Shown here: positions 34,691 to 47,293 of the stretch, in pieces
Layout of the letters: each line of letters starts with the position of its first letter
Position numbering within the stretch: the stretch's first letter is position 1
Source: Elmis aenea
Lineage: Eukaryota; Arthropoda; Insecta; Coleoptera; Elmidae
Direction: 5' to 3'
Assembly: GCA_947652605.1 (NCBI GenBank)
Contig: CANTFG010000073.1
Coordinates: 1-64,000 of the forward strand
DNA: 64,000 nucleotides
Made by a program: the position numbers and the translations under genes
The notes under the pieces: model-generated
The model's database searches: none
What the model was told of the DNA's origin: nothing
What the model saw: the letters and a program-made list of their open reading frames with translations, nothing else

Positions 34691-37600
34691 TAGTTTTAAG
34701 AAAATCGATTTTTTTGTCGAAAAAAGTGCAAAGACTATAGCCTTTGTACTTTTCCCATTTTTCGCGAAAAATTAAAAGTCGTATTTAGGGGCTAATAATC
34801 CTTAAATTGCTCATAACTAACGTGTTTAAGAAGTTTGAAGCCATTTGCTATAGTTTTAAAAAAATCGATTTTTTTGTCGAAAAAAGTGCAAAGACTATAG
34901 CCTTTGTACTTTTCCCATTTTTCGCGAAAAATTAAAAATCGTATTTAGGGGCTAATAATCCTTAACTTGCTCGTAACTAACGTGTTTAAGAAGTTTGAAG
35001 CCATTTGCTATAGTTTAAAAAAAAACGATTTTTTTGTCGAAAAAAGTGCAAAGACTATAGCCTTTGTACTTTTCCCATTTTTCACGAAAAATTAAAAATC
35101 GTATTTAGGGGCTAATAATCCTTAATTCGCTCATAACTAATGTGTATAAGAAGTTTGAAGCCATTTGCTGTAGTTTTAAGAAAATCGATTTTTTTTGTCG
35201 AAAAAAGTGCAAAGACTATAGCCTTTGTACTTTTCCCATTTTTCACGAAAAATTAAAAATCGTATTTAGGGGCTAATAATCCTTAAATCGCTCGTAACTA
35301 ATGTGTGTACGAAGTTTAAAGCCATTTGCTGTAGTTTTAAGAAAATCGATTTTTTTGTCGAAAAAAGTGCAAAGACTATATATAGCCTTTGTACTTTTCC
35401 CATTTTTTACGAAAAATTAAAAATCGTATTTAGGGGCTAATAATCCTTAATTCACTCATAACTAACGTGTATAAGAAGTTTGAAGCCATTTGCTGTAGTT
35501 TTAAGAAAATCGATTTTTTTGTCGAAAAAAGTGCAGACTATAGCCTTTGTACTTTTCCCATTTTTCGCGAAAAATTAAAAATCGTATTTAGGGGCTAATA
35601 ATCCTTAACTTGCTCGTAACTAACGTGTTTAAGAAGTTTGAAGCCATTTGCTATAGTTTTAAAAAAATCGATTTTTTTGTCGAAAAAAGTGCAAAGACTA
35701 TAGCCTTTGTACTTTTCCCATTTTTCGCGAAAAATTAAAAATCGTATTTAGGGGCTAATAATCCCTTATTCGCTCATAACTAACTTGTATAAGAAGTTTA
35801 AAGCCATTTGCTGTAGTTTTAAGAAAATCGATTTTTTTGTCGAAAAAAGTGCAAAGACTATAGCCTTTGTACTTTTCCCATTTTTCACGAAAAATTAAAA
35901 ATCGTATTTAGGGGCTAATAATCCTTAACTTGCTCGTAACTAACGTGTTTAAGAAGTTTGAAGCCATTTGCTATAGTTTTAAAAAAATCGATTTTTTTGT
36001 CGAAAAAAGTGCAGACTATAGCCTTTGTACTTTTCCCATTTTTCACGAAAAATTAAAAATCGTATTTAGGGGCTAATAATCCTTAAATCGCTCGTAACTA
36101 ATGTGTGTACGAAGTTTAAAGCCATTTGCTGTAGTTTTAAGAAAATCGATTTTTTTGTCGAAAAAAGTGCAAAGACTATAGCCTTTGTACTTTTCCCATT
36201 TTTCGCGAAAAATTAAAAATCTTATTTAGGGGCTAATAATCCTTAATTCGCTCATAACTAACTTGTATAAGAAGTTTGAAGCCATTTGCTGTAGTTTTAA
36301 GAAAATCGATTTTTTTGTCGAAAAAAGTGCAGACTATAGCCTTTGTACTTTTCCCATTTTTCGCGAAAAATTAAAAATCGTATTTAGGGGCTAATAATCC
36401 CTTATTCGCTCATAACTAACTTGTATAAGAAGTTTAAAGCCATTTGCTGTAGTTTTAAGAAAATCGATTTTTTTGTCGAAAAAAGTGCAAAGACTATAGC
36501 CTTTGTACTTTTCCCATTTTTCACGAAAAATTAAAAATCGTATTTAGGGGCTAATAATCCTTAACTTGCTCGTAACTAACGTGTTTAAGAAGTTTGAAGC
36601 CATTTGCTATAGTTTTAAAAAAATCGATTTTTTTGTCGAAAAAAGTGCAGACTATAGCCTTTGTACTTTTCCCATTTTTCACGAAAAATTAAAAATCGTA
36701 TTTAGGGGCTAATAATCCTTAAATCGCTCGTAACTAATGTGTGTACGAAGTTTAAAGCCATTTGCTGTAGTTTTAAGAAAATCGATTTTTTTGTCGAAAA
36801 AAGTGCAAAGACTATAGCCTTTGTACTTTTCCCATTTTTCGCGAAAAATTAAAAATCTTATTTAGGGGCTAATAATCCTTAATTCGCTCATAACTAACTT
36901 GTATAAGAAGTTTGAAGCCATTTGCTGTAGTTTTAAGAAAATCGATTTTTTTGTCGAAAAAAGTGCAGACTATAGCCTTTGTACTTTTCCCATTTTTCGC
37001 GAAAAATTAAAAATCGTATTTAGGGGCTAATAATCCTTAATTCGCTCATAACTAACTTGTATAAGAAGTTTAAAGCCATTTGCTGTAGTTTTAAGAAAAT
37101 CGATTTTTTTGTCGAAAAAAGTGCAAAGACTATAGCCTTTGTACTTTTCCCATTTTTCGCGAAAAATTAAAAATCGTATTTAGGGGCTAATAATCCTTAA
37201 CTTGCTCGTAACTAACGTGTTTAAGAAGTTTGAAGCCATTTGCTATAGTTTTAAAAAAATCGATTTTTTTGTCGAAAAAAGTGCAAAGACTATAGCCTTT
37301 GTACTTTTCCCATTTTTCGCGAAAAATTAAAAATCGTATTTAGGGGCTAATAATCCCTTATTCGCTCATAACTAACTTGTATAAGAAGTTTAAAGCCATT
37401 TGCTGTAGTTTTAAGAAAATCGATTTTTTTGTCGAAAAAAGTGCAAAGACTTATAGCCTTTGTACTTTTCCCATTTTTCGCGAAAAATTAAAAATCGTAT
37501 TTAGGGGCTAATAATCCTTAACTTGCTCGTAACTAACGTGTTTAAGAAGTTTGAAGCCATTTGCTATAGTTTTAAAAAAATCGATTTTTTTGTCGAAAAA

Positions 37601-40600
37601 AGTGCAAAGACTATAGCCTTTGTACTTTTCCCATTTTTCACGAAAAATTAAAAATCGTATTTAGGGGCTAATAATCCTTAATTCGCTCATAACTAATGTG
37701 TATAAGAAGTTTGAAGCCATTTGCTGTAGTTTTAAGAAAATCGATTTTTTTTGTCGAAAAAAGTGCAAAGACTATAGCCTTTGTACTTTTCCCATTTTTC
37801 ACGAAAAATTAAAAATCGTATTTAGGGGCTAATAATCCTTAAATCGCTCGTAACTAATGTGTGTACGAAGTTTAAAGCCATTTGCTGTAGTTTTAAGAAA
37901 ATCGATTTTTTTGTCGAAAAAAGTGCAAAGACTATAGCCTTTGTACTTTTCCCATTTTTCGCGAAAAATTAAAAATCTTATTTAGGGGCTAATAATCCTT
38001 AATTCGCTCATAACTAACTTGTATAAGAAGTTTGAAGCCATTTGCTGTAGTTTTAAGAAAATCGATTTTTTTGTCGAAAAAAGTGCAGACTATAGCCTTT
38101 GTACTTTTCCCATTTTTCGCGAAAAATTAAAAATCGTATTTAGGGGCTAATAATCCTTAATTCGCTCATAACTAACTTGTATAAGAAGTTTAAAGCCATT
38201 TGCTGTAGTTTTAAGAAAATCGATTTTTTTGTCGAAAAAAGTGCAAAGACTATAGCCTTTGTACTTTTCCCATTTTTCGCGAAAAATTAAAAATCGTATT
38301 TAGGGGCTAATAATCCTTAACTTGCTCGTAACTAACGTGTTTAAGAAGTTTGAAGCCATTTGCTATAGTTTTAAAAAAATCGATTTTTTTGTCGAAAAAA
38401 GTGCAAAGACTATAGCCTTTGTACTTTTCCCATTTTTCACGAAAAATTAAAAATCGTATTTAGGGGCTAATAATCCTTAATTCGCTCATAACCAACGTGT
38501 ATAAGAAGTTTGAAGCCATTTGCTGTAGTTTTAAGAAAATCGATTTTTTTGTCGAAAAAAGTGCAGACTATAATAGCCTTTGTACTTTTCCCATTTTTCG
38601 CGAAAAATTAAAAATCGTATTTAGGGGCTAATAATCCTTAACTTGCTCGTAACTAACGTGTTTAAGAAGTTTGAAGCCATTTGCTATAGTTTTAAAAAAA
38701 ACGATTTTTTTGTCGAAAAAAGTGCAAAGACTATAGCCTTTGTACTTTTCCCATTTTTCACGAAAAATTAAAAATCGTATTTAGGGGCTAATAATCCTTA
38801 ATTCGCTCATAACTAATGTGTATAAGAAGTTTGAAGCCATTTGCTGTAGTTTTAAGAAAATCGATTTTTTTTGTCGAAAAAAGTGCAAAGACTATAGCCT
38901 TTGTACTTTTCCCATTTTTCACGAAAAATTAAAAATCGTATTTAGGGGCTAATAATCCTTAACTTGCTCGTAACTAACGTGTTTAAGAAGTTTGAAGCCA
39001 TTTGCTATAGTTTTAAAAAAATCGATTTTTTTGTCGAAAAAAGTGCAGACTATAGCCTTTGTACTTTTCCCATTTTTCACGAAAAATTAAAAATCGTATT
39101 TAGGGGCTAATAATCCTTAAATCGCTCGTAACTAATGTGTGTACGAAGTTTAAAGCCATTTGCTGTAGTTTTAAGAAAATCGATTTTTTTGTCGAAAAAA
39201 GTGCAAAGACTATAGCCTTTGTACTTTTCCCATTTTTCGCGAAAAATTAAAAATCTTATTTAGGGGCTAATAATCCTTAATTCGCTCATAACTAACTTGT
39301 ATAAGAAGTTTGAAGCCATTTGCTGTAGTTTTAAGAAAATCGATTTTTTTGTCGAAAAAAGTGCAGACTATAGCCTTTGTACTTTTCCCATTTTTCGCGA
39401 AAAATTAAAAATCGTATTTAGGGGCTAATAATCCTTAAATCGCTCGTAACTAATGTGTGTACGAAGTTTAAAGCCATTTGCTGTAGTTTTAAGAAAATCG
39501 ATTTTTTTGTCGAAAAAAGTGCAAAGACTATAGCCTTTGTACTTTTCCCATTTTTCGCGAAAAATTAAAAATCGTATTTAGGGGCTAATAATCCTTAACT
39601 TGCTCGTAACTAACGTGTTTAAGAAGTTTGAAGCCATTTGCTATAGTTTTAAAAAAATCGATTTTTTTGTCGAAAAAAGTGCAAAGACTATAGCCTTTGT
39701 ACTTTTCCCATGTTTCGCGAAAAATTAAAAATCGTATTTAGGGGCTAATAATCCCTTATTCGCTCATAACTAACTTGTATAAGAAGTTTAAAGCCATTTG
39801 CTGTAGTTTTAAGAAAATCGATTTTTTTGTCGAAAAAAGTGCAAAGACTTATAGCCTTTGTACTTTTCCCATTTTTCGCGAAAAATTAAAAATCGTATTT
39901 AGGGGCTAATAATCCTTAACTTGCTCGTAACTAACGTGTTTAAGAAGTTTGAAGCCATTTGCTATAGTTTTAAAAAAATCGATTTTTTTGTCGAAAAAAG
40001 TGCAAAGACTATAGCCTTTGTACTTTTCCCATTTTTCACGAAAAATTAAAAATCGTATTTAGGGGCTAATAATCCTTAATTCGCTCATAACTAATGTGTA
40101 TAAGAAGTTTGAAGCCATTTGCTGTAGTTTTAAGAAAATCGATTTTTTTTGTCGAAAAAAGTGCAAAGACTATAGCCTTTGTACTTTTCCCATTTTTCAC
40201 GAAAAATTAAAAATCGTATTTAGGGGCTAATAATCCTTAAATCGCTCGTAACTAATGTGTGTACGAAGTTTAAAGCCATTTGCTGTACTTTTAAGAAAAT
40301 CGATTTTTTTGTCGAAAAAAGTGCAAAGACTATATATAGCCTTTGTACTTTTCCCATTTTTCGCGAAAAATTAAAAATCTTATTTAGGGGCTAATAATCC
40401 TTAATTCGCTCATAACTAACTTGTATAAGAAGTTTGAAGCCATTTGCTGTAGTTTTAAGAAAATCGATTTTTTTGTCGAAAAAAGTGCAGACTATAGCCT
40501 TTGTACTTTTCCCATTTTTCGCGAAAAATTAAAAATCGTATTTAGGGGCTAATAATCCTTAATTCGCTCATAACTAACTTGTATAAGAAGTTTAAAGCCA

Positions 40601-40930
40601 TTTGCTGTAGTTTTAAGAAAATCGATTTTTTTGTCGAAAAAAGTGCAAAGACTATAGCCTTTGTACTTTTCCCATTTTTCGCGAAAAATTAAAAATCGTA
40701 TTTAGGGGCTAATAATCCTTAATTCGCTGATAACTAATGTGTTTAAGAAGTTTGAAGCCATTTGCTGTAGTTTTAAGAAAATCGATTTTTTTGTCGAAAA
40801 AAGGGCAAAGACTATAGCCTTTGTACTTTTCCCATTTTTCGCGAAAAATTAAAAATCGTATTTAGGGGCTAATAATCCTTAAATCGCTCATAACTAATGT
40901 GTATACGAAGTTTGAAGCCATTTGCTGTAG
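34691..40930. repeat. A satellite array 4 (39 monomers, longest)
   Basis: 6240 bp. Subtypes recur in runs. The run AATCGCTCGTAAC (d), AAATCTTATTT, TTCGCTCATAAC, CTTGCTCGTAAC, CCCTTATTCG with CTTATAGCC, CTTGCTCGTAAC, eight-T monomer, d, or parts of it, appears more than once. Its right-hand part from 38476 is the source or copy of array 5: both share the single variants CTATAATAGCC and AAAAAAAACGATT. Confidence 0.97.
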
Positions 40931-43900
40931 AAGGAGATGAAGAAGAAGGTCGAGATGAAGGAGGAGATGAAGGAGAAGAAGAAGGAAAAGACGAAGGAGG
41001 AGATGAAGGAGATGAAGGAGGAGATGAAGGAGGAGATGAAGGAGGAGATGAAGGAGTAGATGAAGAAGGAGATGAAGGAGAAGATGAAGGAGGAGATGAA
41101 GGAGGACATGAAGGAGATGAAGGTCGAGATGAAGGAGGAGATGAAGGAGAAGAAGAAGGAAAAGACGAAGGAGGAGATGAAGGAGATGAAGGAGGAGATG
41201 AAGGAGATGAAGGAGGAGATGAAGGAGGAGATGAAGGAGGAGATGAAGGAGTAGATGAAGAAGGAGATGAAGGAGAAGATGAAGGAGGAGATGAAGGAGG
41301 ACATGAAGGAGGAGATGAAGGAGGAGATGAAGAAGGAGATGAAGGAGGAGATGAAGGAGGAGATGAAGGAGGAGATGAAGGAGGAGATGAAAGAGGAGAT
41401 GAAGGAGGAGATGAAGGAGGAGATGAAGCAGGAGATAAAGCAGGAGATGAAGCAGGAGATAAAGCAGGAGAAGAAGCAGGAGATGAAGGAGGAGATGAAC
41501 GAAGAGATAAAGGAGGAGATGAAGGAGGAGATGAAGGAGGAGATGAAGGAGGAGATGAAGGAGGAGATGAAGGAGGAGATGAAGGAGGAGATGAAGGAGG
41601 AGATGAAGGAGGAAATAAAGGAGGAGATGAAGGAGGAGATGAAGGAGGAGATGAAGCAGGAGATAAAGCAGGAGATGAAGCAGGAGATAAAGCAGGAGAA
41701 GAAGCAGGAGATGAAGGAGGAGATGAAGGAGGAGATGAAGGAGGAGATGAAGGAGGAGATGAAAGAGGAGATGAAGGAGGAGATGAAGGAGGAGATGAAG
41801 CAGGAGATAAAGCAGGAGATAAAGCAGGAGATAAAGCAGGAGAAGAAGCAGGAGATGAAGGAGGAGATGAACGAAGAGATAAAGGAGGAGATGAAGGAGG
41901 AGATGAAGGAGGAGATGAAGGAGGAGATGAAGGAGATGATCAAGGAGGAGATGAAGGAAGAGATGAAGGAGGAGATGAAGGAGGAGATCAAGGAGGAGAT
42001 GGAGGAGATGGAGGAGATGAAGGAGGAGATAAAGGAGGAGATGAAGGAGGAGAAGAAGAAGGAGATGAAGGAGATGAAGGAGGAGATGAAGGAGGAGATG
42101 AAGGAGGAGATGAAGGAGATGAAGGAGGAGATGAAGGAGGAGATGAAGGAGGAGATGAAGGAGGAGATGAAGGAGGAGATGAAGGGGGAGATCAAGGAGG
42201 AGATCAAGGAGGAGATCAAGGAGGAGATGAAGGAGGAGATGAAGGAGATGAAGGAGGAGATGAAGGAGGAGATGAAGTAGGAGATGAAGGAGGAGATGAA
42301 GGAGGAGATGAAGTAGGAGATGAAGGAGGAGATGAAGGAGGAGATGAAGGAGGATATTAAGGAGGAGATGAAGGAGGAGATGAAGGAGGAGATGAAGGAG
42401 GAGATGAAGGGAGAGATGAAGGAGGAGATGAAGGGAGAGTTGAAGGAGGAGATGAAGGAGGAGATGAAGGAGAAGATGAAGGAGGAGATGATGGAGGAGA
42501 TGACGGAGGAGATGAAGGAGAAGATGAAGGAGGAGATGAAGGAGGAGATGAAGGAGGAGATTAAGGAGGAGATGAAGGAGGAGATGAAGGAGGAGATGAA
42601 GGAGGAGATGAAGGAGGAGATGAAGCAGGAGATGAAGGAGGAGATGAAGAAGGAGATGAAGGAGGAGATGGAGGAGATGAAGGAGGAGATGAAGGAGGAG
42701 ATGGAGATGAAGAAGGAGATGAAGGAGGAGATGAAGGAGGAGATGAAGGAGGAGATGAAGGAGGAGATGAAGGAGGAGATGAAGGAGGAGATGAAGGAGG
42801 AGATGAAGGAGGAGATGAAGTAGGAGATGAAGGAGGAGATGAAGGAGGAGATGAAGGAGGAGATGAAGTAGGAGATGAAGGAGGAGGTGAATGAGGAGAT
42901 GAAGGAGGAGATGAAGGAGGAGATGAAGGAGGAGACGAAGGAGGAGATGAAGGAGGAGATGAAGGAGGAGATGAAGCAGGAGATGAAGGAGGAGATGAAG
43001 GAGGAGATCAAGGAGGAGATCAAGGAGGAGATGAAGGAGGAGATGAAGGAGGAGATGAAGGAGATGAAGGAGGAGATGAAGGAGGAGATGAAGTAGGAGA
43101 TGAAGGAGGAGATGAAGGAGGAGATGAAGTAGGAGATGAAGGAGGAGATGAAGGAGGAGATGAAGGAGGATATTAAGGAGGAGATGAAGGAGGAGATGAA
43201 GGGGGAGATGAAGGAGGAGATGAAGGGAGAGATGAAGGAGGAGATGAAGGGAGAGTTGAAGGAGGAGATGAAGGAGGAGATGAAGGAGAAGATGAAGGAG
43301 GAGATGATGGAGGAGATGACGGAGGAGATGAAGGAGAAGATGAAGGAGGAGATGAAGGAGGAGATGAAGGAGGAGATTAAGGAGGAGATGAAGGAGGAGA
43401 TGAAGGAGGAGATGAAGGAGGAGATGAAGGAGGAGATGAAGCAGGAGATGAAGGAGGAGATGAAGAAGGAGATGAAGGAGGAGATGGAGGAGATGAAGGA
43501 GGAGATGAAGGAGGAGATGGAGATGAAGAAGGAGATGAAGGAGGAGATGAAGGAGGAGATGAAGGAGGAGATGAAGGAGGAGATGAAGGAGGAGATGAAG
43601 GAGGAGATGAAGGAGGAGATGAAGGAGGAGATGAAGTAGGAGATGAAGGAGGAGATGAAGGAGGAGATGAAGGAGGAGATGAAGTAGGAGATGAAGGAGG
43701 AGGTGAATGAGGAGATGAAGGAGGAGATGAAGGAGGAGATGAAGGAGGAGACGAAGGAGGAGATGAAGGAGGAGATGAAGGAGGAGATGAAGCAGGAGAT
43801 GAAGGAGGAGATGAAGAAGGAGATGAAGAAGGAGATGAAGGAGGAGATGAAGGAGGAGATGAAGGAGGAGATGAAGGAGGAGATGAAGGAGGAGATGAAG

Positions 43901-44039
43901 GAGGAGATGAAGTAGATGAAGGAGGATATGAAGGAGCAGATGAAGGAGCAGATGAAGGAGCAGATGAAGGAGCAGATGAAGGAGGAGATGAAGGAGGAGA
44001 TGAAGGAGGAGATGATGGAGGAGATGAAGGAGATGAAGG
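40931..44039. repeat. B minisatellite array 4
   Basis: 3109 bp. It carries the 816-bp duplication seen in array 2 (GATCAAGG landmarks at 42192 and 43008). It also has a 174-bp duplication of the array head: GGTCGAGATG at 40948 recurs at 41122. Only array 5 shares this second duplication. Confidence 0.96.
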
Positions 44040-44360
44040 TAATCAACCACGGCCGTCCGAAAAAGTTCCTTTAAAATACCGAGGTCGCTCGGGCGTCATC
44101 ATCCGAATAAATGTTTTTGCGGTTTGCAGTCGGATCCAACGATCGCGTATCCCTCGGGCCGATCACGACGGATTGCCGGTAGGTGCGGACACATGAATAC
44201 CACTAACACATTCTCCGTTGCAATGACGGTCGAGTGCAAGCACATGAATCTCCGTTGCAATGACGGTAAAAGTACGGAAGTCGCTCGGGCTTCATCATCC
44301 GAATAAATGTTTTTGCGGTTCGCAGTCGGATCCAACGATCGCGTATCTCTCGGGCCGATC
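44040..44360. repeat. Truncated C unit
   Basis: 321 bp matching the start of C5, including its CTCTCGGGCC variant. It is joined to an A monomer at ATC (44358-44360), which both parent sequences contain. Confidence 0.93.
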
Positions 44361-47293
44361 CTTAATTCGCTCATAACCAACGTGTATAAGAAGTTTGAAG
44401 CCATTTGCTGTAGTTTTAAGAAAATCGATTTTTTTGTCGAAAAAAGTGCAGACTATAATAGCCTTTGTACTTTTCCCATTTTTCGCGAAAAATTAAAAAT
44501 CGTATTTAGGGGCTAATAATCCTTAACTTGCTCGTAACTAACGTGTTTAAGAAGTTTGAAGCCATTTGCTATAGTTTTAAAAAAAACGATTTTTTTGTCG
44601 AAAAAAGTGCAAAGACTATAGCCTTTGTACTTTTCCCATTTTTCACGAAAAATTAAAAATCGTATTTAGGGGCTAATAATCCTTAATTCGCTCATAACTA
44701 ATGTGTATAAGAAGTTTGAAGCCATTTGCTGTAGTTTTAAGAAAATCGATTTTTTTTGTCGAAAAAAGTGCAAAGACTATAGCCTTTGTACTTTTCCCAT
44801 TTTTCACGAAAAATTAAAAATCGTATTTAGGGGCTAATAATCCTTAACTTGCTCGTAACTAACGTGTTTAAGAAGTTTGAAGCCATTTGCTATAGTTTTA
44901 AAAAAATCGATTTTTTTGTCGAAAAAAGTGCAGACTATAGCCTTTGTACTTTTCCCATTTTTCACGAAAAATTAAAAATCGTATTTAGGGGCTAATAATC
45001 CTTAAATCGCTCGTAACTAATGTGTGTACGAAGTTTAAAGCCATTTGCTGTAGTTTTAAGAAAATCGATTTTTTTGTCGAAAAAAGTGCAAAGACTATAG
45101 CCTTTGTACTTTTCCCATTTTTCGCGAAAAATTAAAAATCTTATTTAGGGGCTAATAATCCTTAATTCGCTCATAACTAACTTGTATAAGAAGTTTGAAG
45201 CCATTTGCTGTAGTTTTAAGAAAATCGATTTTTTTGTCGAAAAAAGTGCAGACTATAGCCTTTGTACTTTTCCCATTTTTCGCGAAAAATTAAAAATCGT
45301 ATTTAGGGGCTAATAATCCTTAAATCGCTCGTAACTAATGTGTGTACGAAGTTTAAAGCCATTTGCTGTAGTTTTAAGAAAATCGATTTTTTTGTCGAAA
45401 AAAGTGCAAAGACTATAGCCTTTGTACTTTTCCCATTTTTCGCGAAAAATTAAAAATCGTATTTAGGGGCTAATAATCCTTAACTTGCTCGTAACTAACG
45501 TGTTTAAGAAGTTTGAAGCCATTTGCTATAGTTTTAAAAAAATCGATTTTTTTGTCGAAAAAAGTGCAAAGACTATAGCCTTTGTACTTTTCCCATTTTT
45601 CGCGAAAAATTAAAAATCGTATTTAGGGGCTAATAATCTCTTATTCGCTCATAACTAACTTGTATAAGAAGTTTAAAGCCATTTGCTGTAGTTTTAAGAA
45701 AATCGATTTTTTTGTCGAAAAAAGTGCAAAGACTTATAGCCTTTGTACTTTTCCCATTTTTCGCGAAAAATTAAAAATCGTATTTAGGGGCTAATAATCC
45801 TTAACTTGCTCGTAACTAACGTGTTTAAGAAGTTTGAAGCCATTTGCTATAGTTTTAAAAAAATCGATTTTTTTGTCGAAAAAAGTGCAAAGACTATAGC
45901 CTTTGTACTTTTCCCATTTTTCACGAAAAATTAAAAATCGTATTTAGGGGCTAATAATCCTTAATTCGCTCATAACTAATGTGTATAAGAAGTTTGAAGC
46001 CATTTGCTGTAGTTTTAAGAAAATCGATTTTTTTTGTCGAAAAAAGTGCAAAGACTATAGCCTTTGTACTTTTCCCATTTTTCACGAAAAATTAAAAATC
46101 GTATTTAGGGGCTAATAATCCTTAAATCGCTCGTAACTAATGTGTGTACGAAGTTTAAAGCCATTTGCTGTAGTTTTAAGAAAATCGATTTTTTTGTCGA
46201 AAAAAGTGCAAAGACTATATATAGCCTTTGTACTTTTCCCATTTTTCGCGAAAAATTAAAAATCTTATTTAGGGGCTAATAATCCTTAATTCGCTCATAA
46301 CTAACTTGTATAAGAAGTTTGAAGCCATTTGCTGTAGTTTTAAGAAAATCGATTTTTTTGTCGAAAAAAGTGCAGACTATAGCCTTTGTACTTTTCCCAT
46401 TTTTCGCGAAAAATTAAAAATCGTATTTAGGGGCTAATAATCCTTAATTCGCTCATAACTAACTTGTATAAGAAGTTTAAAGCCATTTGCTGTAGTTTTA
46501 AGAAAATCGATTTTTTTGTCGAAAAAAGTGCAAAGACTATAGCCTTTGTACTTTTCCCATTTTTCGCGAAAAATTAAAAATCGTATTTAGGGGCTAATAA
46601 TCCTTAACTTGCTCGTAACTAACGTGTTTAAGAAGTTTGAAGCCATTTGCTATAGTTTTAAAAAAATCGATTTTTTTGTCGAAAAAAGTGCAAAGACTAT
46701 AGCCTTTGTACTTTTCCCATTTTTCACGAAAAATTAAAAATCGTATTTAGGGGCTAATAATCCTTAATTCGCTCATAACCAACGTGTATAAGAAGTTTGA
46801 AGCCATTTGCTGTAGTTTTAAGAAAATCGATTTTTTTGTCGAAAAAAGTGCAGACTATAGCCTTTGTACTTTTCCCATTTTTCGCGAAAAATTAAAAATC
46901 GTATTTAGGGGCTAATAATCCTTAATTCGCTCATAACTAACTTGTATAAGAAGTTTAAAGCCATTTGCTGTAGTTTTAAGAAAATCGATTTTTTTGTCGA
47001 AAAAAGTGCAAAGACTATAGCCTTTGTACTTTTCCCATTTTTCGCGAAAAATTAAAAATCGTATTTAGGGGCTAATAATCCTTAATTCGCTGATAACTAA
47101 TGTGTTTAAGAAGTTTGAAGCCATTTGCTGTAGTTTTAAGAAAATCGATTTTTTTGTCGAAAAAAGGGCAAAGACTATAGCCTTTGTACTTTTCCCATTT
47201 TTCGCGAAAAATTAAAAATCGTATTTAGGGGCTAATAATCCTTAAATCGCTCATAACTAATGTGTATACGAAGTTTGAAGCCATTTGCTGTAG
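44361..47293. repeat. A satellite array 5 (about 18 monomers)
   Basis: 2933 bp. It follows the monomer order of 38476-40930 but has 478 bp more, which are three extra monomers near the right end, one of them the ATAACCAACG type. It starts in mid-monomer at the duplication junction, not at the TAG point. Confidence 0.96.

Larger units (their letters stand above)
38476..44360. repeat. Segmental tandem duplication, left copy (5885 bp)
   Basis: Runs from the middle of an A monomer (CTTAATTCGCTCATAACC) through B array 4 into C, ending at GGGCCGATC. The right copy follows at once from 44361. Confidence 0.88.
40931..44360. repeat. Composite block 4, truncated (B plus part of C)
   Basis: TAG at 40928-40930 marks the left junction. 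The block stops inside C at 44360, so D, E, F and the right TAG are missing. The sequence continues directly as an A monomer. Confidence 0.88.
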
